A stretch of DNA of 19,768 bases. Source: an uncultured Collinsella sp. Its GTDB lineage: Bacteria; Actinomycetota; Coriobacteriia; Coriobacteriales; Coriobacteriaceae. The stretch is taken from positions 1-19,768 of the forward strand of contig CAKUGT010000027.1 in the NCBI GenBank assembly GCA_934654795.1, read 5' to 3'. Below, one piece after another: positions 10,545 to 15,362 of this stretch. Both the position numbers and the translations under genes were made by a program. The notes below the pieces were generated by a model. The model was not told where the DNA came from, made no database searches, and saw only the letters and a program-made list of their open reading frames with translations. Every line of letters starts with the position of its first letter. The first letter of the stretch is position 1.

Positions 10545-11459
10545 ATGTCCAACCATCAGCATACGCTTATCATCGACGGTACCTCGGGCATCAGCGGCGA
10601 CATGACCGTCGCGGCCCTGCTCGACCTGGGCGCCAGTGAGGAGCATCTGCGCGAGCAGCTCGCCACGCTGCCGGTCGACGGCTTTTCGATCGCTGTGGCG
10701 CGCGTAAACAAGCATGGCATCGACGCCTGCGATTTCGACGTCCAGCTTGCAGAGGAGCTCGAGAACCACGATCACGATATGGCCTGGCTCTACGGCAACG
10801 AAGCAGCTGCCGAGCACACGCACGAGCATGAGCACCACCATCATGATCATGGCGAGCACGAGCACTGCCATGAGCACGCGCATGACCATGACCACGACCA
10901 CGACCACGAGGGCCATCATCACGCCCACCACCATCACCATCGTTCTTTGGCGGACGTCACCGCCATCATCGACGGCTCGCAGCTAAGCGATGGCGCCAAG
11001 CGTCGTGCGCTCGCCATCTTTACCGCACTCGCCGCCGCCGAGGCCAAGGCCCACGGCAAAACGCCCGAGACCGTCATGTTCCACGAGGTGGGCGCCGTCG
11101 ACTCCATCGTCGACGTCTGCTCCGTCGCCATCTGCCTCGATGACCTGGGTATTGAGGACATCGTTGTCGAGTCGCTCTCCGAGGGCCACGGCACCATCCA
11201 CTGTGCCCACGGCCTTATGCCCATTCCCGTCCCCGCTGTCGTCAACCTGTGTCAGGCGGGCAAAATCGCCCTCATGCCTGCACCAGTCGCTGGTGAGCTC
11301 GTGACGCCCACGGGCGCCGCCATCGTCACCGCGCTGCGCACGTCCGACCAACTGCCCTCACGCTACCGCATCGAAGCCGTCGGCTACGGCGCCGGCAAGC
11401 GCCCCTACGAGGGTTGCTCCGGCACGCTCCGTTGTCTGCTCGTTCACGTGGATGCATAG
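10545..11459 (+). CDS. larC: LarC N-terminal domain protein (LarC1), nickel insertion, with histidine-rich insert
   Basis: A 304-residue protein matching the first domain of LarC, the CTP-dependent nickel insertase of the lactate racemase cofactor. It begins with the family hallmark DGTSGISGDM (11-20). Conserved blocks include FHEVGAVDSIVDVCSVAICLDDLGI, GHGTIHCAHGLMPIPVPA (214-231) and ELVTPTGAAI (251-260). Residues 91-132 form an extreme histidine-rich stretch with 25 His in 42, a likely nickel store or delivery arm. The frame stops just after GYGAGKRP...LRCLLVHVDA, where full LarC would continue into its second domain. That domain (LarC2), which binds CTP in the characterised enzyme, is absent here, and the next gene starts 2 nt later. 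AAGGAG lies 6 nt ahead of the ATG, overlapping the end of larB. Confidence 0.9.
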   Translation: MSNHQHTLIIDGTSGISGDMTVAALLDLGASEEHLREQLATLPVDGFSIAVARVNKHGIDACDFDVQLAEELENHDHDMAWLYGNEAAAEHTHEHEHHHHDHGEHEHCHEHAHDHDHDHDHEGHHHAHHHHHRSLADVTAIIDGSQLSDGAKRRALAIFTALAAAEAKAHGKTPETVMFHEVGAVDSIVDVCSVAICLDDLGIEDIVVESLSEGHGTIHCAHGLMPIPVPAVVNLCQAGKIALMPAPVAGELVTPTGAAIVTALRTSDQLPSRYRIEAVGYGAGKRPYEGCSGTLRCLLVHVDA

Positions 11460-11461
11460 CC

Positions 11462-12001
11462 ATGGATGCCCGCAAAACCAAAAGCCGCGCCGCTATTGTC
11501 GCGGCGTTTTCCGAGCTCCTGCGCGAGGAGGACTACGGCAAGATCACCGTCGGCGACATCATCGCGCGCGCCCACGTAGGCCGCGCGACATTCTACGGTC
11601 TCTTTAAGAGCAAAGATGACCTACTGTCCGAGCTCGTGAGCGACATCTGCACCCACGCCCTCGATGACGATGGCACACCGCTCGACGACCCACTCGTGCA
11701 AGTCGAGCATATTCTCAACAACCTCTGGGATCGTCGTCAGGGCGTACGCGCCCTCGTAGCCGGCGCCGGCTCACGCGTCTTCGCCGACTGCTTACGCAAG
11801 ACCATCATGTCACGAGCAGCCGAAACCGTCCCCAACGACCCCCAAGGCCCCGCCGGCACCATGGACCGCAGCTTCTTACTACACCACATAGCCTCAAGCT
11901 TCGTAGGAATGGTCCAATGGTGGGCCTGGCACAACTTCCAAGCAGACAAAGCCGACGTAGCCAAAGACTACCTCTCGGCCATAAAGCCTCTCTTCAACTA
12001 A
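11462..12001 (+). CDS. TetR-family transcriptional regulator
   Basis: A 179-residue TetR/AcrR-type regulator. The N-terminal DNA-binding domain is clear: KSRAAIVAAFSELLREEDYGKITVGDIIARAHVGRATFYGLFKSKDDLL, about residues 7-55. It is followed by a helical ligand domain with no recognisable signature. The ATG lies 2 nt after the larC stop with only a weak ribosome site, so translation is probably coupled to larC. Position suggests it controls the lar genes, perhaps through the inverted repeat at 9675-9706; this is inference. The last third uses many A-ending codons (CTA, ATA, TCA, GTA, GGA), unlike the G/C-ending use of larB and larC. An earlier in-frame start at 11414 would overlap larC and adds no TetR-like residues. 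Confidence 0.85.
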   Translation: MDARKTKSRAAIVAAFSELLREEDYGKITVGDIIARAHVGRATFYGLFKSKDDLLSELVSDICTHALDDDGTPLDDPLVQVEHILNNLWDRRQGVRALVAGAGSRVFADCLRKTIMSRAAETVPNDPQGPAGTMDRSFLLHHIASSFVGMVQWWAWHNFQADKADVAKDYLSAIKPLFN

Positions 12002-12161
12002 GTAAGTAAGCCTCTCATCCCAAAGCGCCGCCCCACCCCAAGGCGCCACGCATCCCAAAGTGTCACTCGCGCTTCAACGCCCCTATCAGCAACAAGCCCC
12101 TCCCATCCAAATTCAGATATATATGTTGGGTTGCTTGTACGAACGTAACTGGATTCCCGCA

Positions 12162-12288
12162 GGGTCCGGCATAGGTTAACTTTCCGCCGCACTCCGCAGG
12201 ACGCAAGAAGCTCCCACCGCACGAAGTGCGCAGCGGGAGCTTCTTGCATGTCCGAGGACACGGCGGAAAGTTAACCTATGCCGGACCC
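12162..12288 (-). repeat. 127-bp rod-like inverted repeat (copy A), structured 3' element
   Basis: Outer arms 12162-12189 and 12261-12288 are 28 bp and exactly complementary. Inner arms 12203-12215 and 12235-12247 are 13 bp and perfect. Between them GGAC (12199-12202) pairs with GTCC (12250-12253), flanked by an AT bulge (12248-12249) and an asymmetric loop formed by CACTCCGCA against GAGGACA. The tip is CGCAC-GAA-GTGCG (12218-12230). It begins 24 nt past the stop of the minus-strand aquaglyceroporin gene and lies between that gene and the convergent tetR. No T-run follows on either strand. The rest of the 311-bp gap (12002-12161) contains no gene; the sequence CATCCCAAAG occurs there twice, but I see nothing else. 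Confidence 0.85.
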
Positions 12289-12312
12289 GGGCGTTATATC
12301 AATTGTCTTGGA

Positions 12313-13044
12313 CTAGAACATGCCCAAGAAACCATGCACAAACAGCGCGGCCAAAGCGGCACCGACAAACGGCGCAATGCCAGGAACAAGCAGGCCGTAC
12401 TTCCAGTTGTTGTCGGCCTTGTTCTTGATCGGCAGCACCTGATAGGCCATGCGAGGACCAAGGTCACGAGCCTGGTTCATGGCGAAGCCGGTGATGCCGC
12501 CCATGCCCATGCCAACGGCCCAAACGATCAGGCCAACGCAGATGGCGAGCATCAGAACGTTCTCGCCGGCGCGGTTAGCGGTAGCAAGGATGGCGCTGAT
12601 GAACACAAAGGTGCAGATAGCCTCGCAGAAGAAGTTGCGGGCGTAGTTCGTACCCTCGGTGGTGGGGTTGGTCGAGAAGATGTTGCGCTGGGCAATGGGG
12701 TCGACGACGCCCTCGGAAGCCTTGAACTCATCGGCATACATAAGCCAAGCGATTACGGCGCCCACAAAGCCGCCGAGCATATCGGCAATCATGAAGGGGA
12801 TGCAGCTGCTCCACGGCACCAGGCCTACGATGCACTGGGCAAGCACCATGGCGGGGTTCATGCACACGGCGCCGCCAAAGACAAACAGGCAGACCGAGAT
12901 GCCAAAAGACCAGGTGGTGATGGCAAACATGTGGCCGGAGCCCTGATACTTGGTGCCCTTAAGCACGGTATCGCAGTGCACGCCCACGCCAAAGATGATC
13001 ATGAGGGCCGTTGCGCCGAATTCGCAGAGAAGTTTGGTAAGCAT
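12313..13044 (-). CDS. MIP-family aquaglyceroporin, probable lactic-acid channel (LarD/GlpF-like)
   Basis: A 243-residue membrane channel of the major intrinsic protein family with about six membrane segments in two repeats. The first pore motif is normal, MNPA (62-65). The second is GFAMNQARDLGPR, with NQA (190-192) in place of NPA. The selectivity-filter arginine (Arg193) is kept, and Trp45 in TTWSFG matches the GlpF filter tryptophan. GlpF-type channels pass glycerol; LarD relatives encoded beside lactate racemase pass lactic acid. The gene lies 49 bp downstream of larA on the same strand, so a lactic-acid role is likely but inferred. The ATG at 13044 is preceded by GATAAGG at short spacing. 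Confidence 0.85.
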   Translation of the reverse strand: MLTKLLCEFGATALMIIFGVGVHCDTVLKGTKYQGSGHMFAITTWSFGISVCLFVFGGAVCMNPAMVLAQCIVGLVPWSSCIPFMIADMLGGFVGAVIAWLMYADEFKASEGVVDPIAQRNIFSTNPTTEGTNYARNFFCEAICTFVFISAILATANRAGENVLMLAICVGLIVWAVGMGMGGITGFAMNQARDLGPRMAYQVLPIKNKADNNWKYGLLVPGIAPFVGAALAALFVHGFLGMF

Positions 13045-13093
13045 AAAACCTTATCTTTCTTGTCGGTTATAAACGATTCGTTTGAGCCGCGCA

Positions 13094-14371
13094 CTAGTGC
13101 TGAGCGACGACAACGCCCAGGCCATCGGGAATGACGGCCACCTTGGCATCGGCACCCTTCATCTCAAAGGCGAGCTTGAGCGCCTCATCGAGGGTGTTGA
13201 CCGGCGTCATGTGCATATCCTTGATCATCTGGTGATCGCACAGGTCGGTAACCATGATCACAGGGTGATGCGCCAGGATGCGGGCAAAGATCTGGCTCGT
13301 CCACTGGTCGGGCAGGGTCTCGTCCTTGGGACGGTCGATGCAGGCGCGCTCAAACTCCGCCGGATCGTTGTCGGCGATGTTGTGATAGAAGCCCTCGCCA
13401 CCGTGACCGTCGGCACAACCGGCGACGTCGATGATCACACCGCCCTCGGGAAGCGTGGCCTCGGCAGAGCACATGCCCTTCACGGCCTGGTAGATGTTCT
13501 GGTCGAGCGGGTAGCCGCCGTTGGTGGTGATGGCAATCTCGCACTCGACGGGCTCAACGCCGGCAAGGCTCTTCACGAACTCGCAGCCAGCCTCATGCGC
13601 CTTGTGGATGTCGCCGGCAAAGGAGCCAATGACCTCGTGCTTGCCGTTGAGCACCACGTTAAGCACAAAGGCAAGGTGAGCCATCTCGGCGGCGGCAAAC
13701 ATGTCCTCGCTCACATGGTTGTGGCACAGGTTGCCGGCACGCGAATGGGAATCGTTCACAAACTGACCGTTGTGGTTGTACATGATGGTCTTGTAGCTGG
13801 CGATGCCAGGCAGGACGGACTTGCGGCTACCAGAGAAACCGGCAAAGAAGTGCGGCTCAATAAAGCCCTCGGCAAGCAGCAGATCGCAATCGGCGGCAAT
13901 CTTGTTGATGATGCACTCGCCACCAGAAGGCAGGGTGCCGATCTTTTTCATCATGCTGTCATCAGTCGCGACGTGCATAACGATTTCCTCGTTAGCAACG
14001 ATCTCCTCGCCGTACTTGTTGACGAGTTCCTCGTGCGTCGACGGACGGTGCATACCCGTAGCAACCAAAATACGCACACGAGCCTCGGGCGCAGCGGAAT
14101 GGATGTGATGCAGCAGAATAGGCATCGTCACACGCGAGGGAACGGGACGCGTATGATCGGAGCTAATGATGACGATATCCTTCTTGCCAGCACAAAGCTC
14201 CTCGAGCGAAGGCGAGCCATAAGGGTTGGCAAGCGACTCCTCTACCAGCTCTTCCTGTGATTTCGTAGTCTTAAACTCGTTTTGATGACCTTCCATCACA
14301 CCCGCGAAGTTCTTATCCTCGAGCTCCAGATGCAACGTCTTGTGGTCAAACGGCAGTTCACATTCAAACAA
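13094..14371 (-). CDS. larA: Nickel-dependent lactate racemase LarA
   Basis: A 425-residue cytoplasmic enzyme that interconverts L- and D-lactate using the nickel-pincer nucleotide. It resembles Lactobacillus plantarum LarA throughout, with ISSDHTRPVPS, LVATGMHRPSTHEELVNKYG, HFFAGFSGSRKSVLPGIASYK and TTNGGYPLDQNIYQAVKGM. Starting at the TTG at 14371, every key residue falls on the published L. plantarum number: Asp72, Arg75, His108, His174, Lys184 (covalent cofactor lysine) and His200 (nickel ligand). That match, plus GGAAGAGGG about 9 nt upstream, decides the start. The frame remains open upstream but encodes nothing LarA-like. LarA heads the minus-strand group with the aquaglyceroporin and needs the cofactor made by the converging larB-larC genes and an unseen larE. 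Confidence 0.96.
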   Translation of the reverse strand: MFECELPFDHKTLHLELEDKNFAGVMEGHQNEFKTTKSQEELVEESLANPYGSPSLEELCAGKKDIVIISSDHTRPVPSRVTMPILLHHIHSAAPEARVRILVATGMHRPSTHEELVNKYGEEIVANEEIVMHVATDDSMMKKIGTLPSGGECIINKIAADCDLLLAEGFIEPHFFAGFSGSRKSVLPGIASYKTIMYNHNGQFVNDSHSRAGNLCHNHVSEDMFAAAEMAHLAFVLNVVLNGKHEVIGSFAGDIHKAHEAGCEFVKSLAGVEPVECEIAITTNGGYPLDQNIYQAVKGMCSAEATLPEGGVIIDVAGCADGHGGEGFYHNIADNDPAEFERACIDRPKDETLPDQWTSQIFARILAHHPVIMVTDLCDHQMIKDMHMTPVNTLDEALKLAFEMKGADAKVAVIPDGLGVVVAQH

Positions 14372-14490
14372 TGATGAGCGCCCTCTTCCTTTCAACTGAC
14401 ACACTAGATAAACCGTTGGAAGGATACGCCGCTCACCGAAAAACACCACCGTCCACCGACTCATTAACACAACGTTCATATTTGACCCAC

Positions 14491-14524
14491 AACAAAACGA
14501 CCGCGATCCCAAACGGGACCGCGG
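14491..14524 (-). terminator. Terminator-like hairpin in the larA leader region
   Basis: Arms 14501-14510 and 14515-14524 form a 10-bp stem with a 4-base loop. The single non-Watson-Crick position is a G-U wobble only when read on the minus strand, where the hairpin is followed by TCGTTTTGTT. It lies 120 bp upstream of the larA start, so it either stops transcription coming from upstream or acts as an attenuator in the larA leader. Confidence 0.55.
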
Positions 14525-14604
14525 CCGCCCGTAAAAGACACAATAGAAAGGATGACTTACACAGCGCCGAGGCAAACATCTACCCCGAGACGTACGCACG
14601 TAAA

Positions 14605-14638
14605 GCATTTTGCATAAATGCGTTAATAATTGCATAAA
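14605..14638. promoter_or_regulatory. AT-rich palindrome with two TTGCATAAA repeats
   Basis: GCATTT-TGCAT-AAATGC (14605-14621) is a 6-bp inverted repeat. TTGCATAAA occurs at 14610 and again at 14630, exactly 20 bp (about two turns) apart. This layout suits an operator or upstream promoter element for larA or for an unrecognised transcript. The TGCAT half-site vaguely resembles actinobacterial arginine boxes, but nothing nearby concerns arginine. Confidence 0.35.
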
Positions 14639-14941
14639 ATGGCGCATGGATTTCTAGCCGTAACAGGGTAGTACCCTCCGGAGCGTGCATTTTTGCGAGT
14701 ATTCAGCATCGCGGGATAAGATTTTGGTGTCAAAAGTCTTTCAAAAAGTAGATAGTCCTCATGACTCGACCCATCTGGATAGCATGCGGCGAGAAACCAG
14801 CTATATATGGACATCGCCAAAGCCCAATCGTCGTGCAAAAGCATCAACAGGGGCCGCGAACGTCACCCATAGCCTTATGCACCAATCTTTGGCTGCTGAA
14901 AACTCCGTTTTTTGCACGTCGCTCCAAGCACCACCCTCACC

Positions 14942-15339
14942 CAGCGGCTGATCCGCCGTAAACCGAGGACGAAAGGACCCGATGGGTTTCCCTCTGAATG
15001 CACTCCGCAGCACGAAGCCCCTTCCAAACGCGCGAAGCGCGCCATTAATTCCCCCAGCCAGTAATCCGCCGAAGACCGGACATCGCAGGGCCCGCCATTA
15101 GTTTACTTTTAGGCACACTCCGCAGGACGCAAGAAGCCCTCGCCGCACTCCACGCTATGCGCGAAGCGCGCCTTATTCCCTTCAGCTTTAATCCCAGAAG
15201 ACCGAGGACGAAGGGACCCGACGGGTTTCCCTCTGAATGCACTCCGCAGCACGAAGCCCCCTTATCCGCAGCTCCGAAGGAGCAGGATAAGGGGGCTTCA
15301 AGTGCGAGGACGCATTCAGAGGGAAACCCATCGGGCCCC
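14942..15339. repeat. Tandem array of diverged long inverted-repeat units (period about 113-127 bp)
   Basis: The core ACTCCGCAG(C/G)AC recurs at 15002, 15117 and 15241. The tip GCGC-GAA-GCGC followed by CC and an AT-rich run recurs at about 15030 and 15159. The block TAATCC...GAAGACCGAGGAC recurs in variant form at about 14951, 15063 and 15190. The segments 14962-15021 and 15201-15260 are the same 60 bp with two differences. Only the last unit keeps both halves of the palindrome; the earlier units have left arms without matching right arms. There is no gene in the array. Confidence 0.75.
15213..15339 (-). repeat. 127-bp rod-like inverted repeat (copy D), structured 3' element of ppc
   Basis: Outer arms 15213-15240 and 15312-15339 are 28 bp with two mismatches; both become G-U wobbles on the minus-strand transcript. 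Inner arms 15253-15267 and 15285-15299 are a perfect 15 bp. GCAC (15249-15252) pairs with GTGC (15302-15305), next to an AA bulge (15300-15301) and the loop ACTCCGCA against GAGGAC. The tip is GCTCC-GAA-GGAGC (15271-15283). It starts 23 nt past the ppc stop codon and has the same total length and layout as copy A, with different stems. No T-run follows. Confidence 0.88.
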
Positions 15340-15362
15340 GGTGAGGGCCACAGGGCTATCGA

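Larger units (their letters stand above)
14372..14941. other. Non-coding stretch upstream of larA
   Basis: About 570 bp without a supportable gene and more AT-rich than its surroundings. It must contain the larA promoter, but I cannot place it with confidence. A weak candidate on the minus strand is TTGTGG with TGTTAA 17 bp later, at about 14463-14491. Short open frames here have no ribosome site or recognisable composition. The hairpin at 14491-14524 and the palindrome at 14605-14638 are listed separately. A small palindrome GGGTACTACCC (minus strand) lies at about 14667-14677. Confidence 0.6.

Noticed and set aside
11440..11470. Ribosomal frameshift joining larC to a second domain
   Set aside because: The downstream sequence in every frame is occupied by the TetR helix-turn-helix gene. 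No LarC2-like sequence follows before 12001.
12162..12288. Ordinary bidirectional terminator between convergent genes
   Set aside because: There is no T-run on either side. The stem is far longer than needed, and the copy near ppc is not between convergent genes.
14605..14638. Arginine repressor boxes
   Set aside because: The TGCAT half-sites are suggestive, but the spacing differs and no arginine gene is nearby. Kept only as an unassigned regulatory repeat.
14623..14847. Small minus-strand open frame of 74 codons between ppc and larA
   Set aside because: No ribosome site, no recognised domain and a composition unlike the neighbouring proteins. It could be a fragment of a repeated sequence, but it cannot be supported as a gene.
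14942..15339. CRISPR array
   Set aside because: The repeats are 60-127 bp, imperfect and self-complementary, with no uniform spacers and no cas genes.
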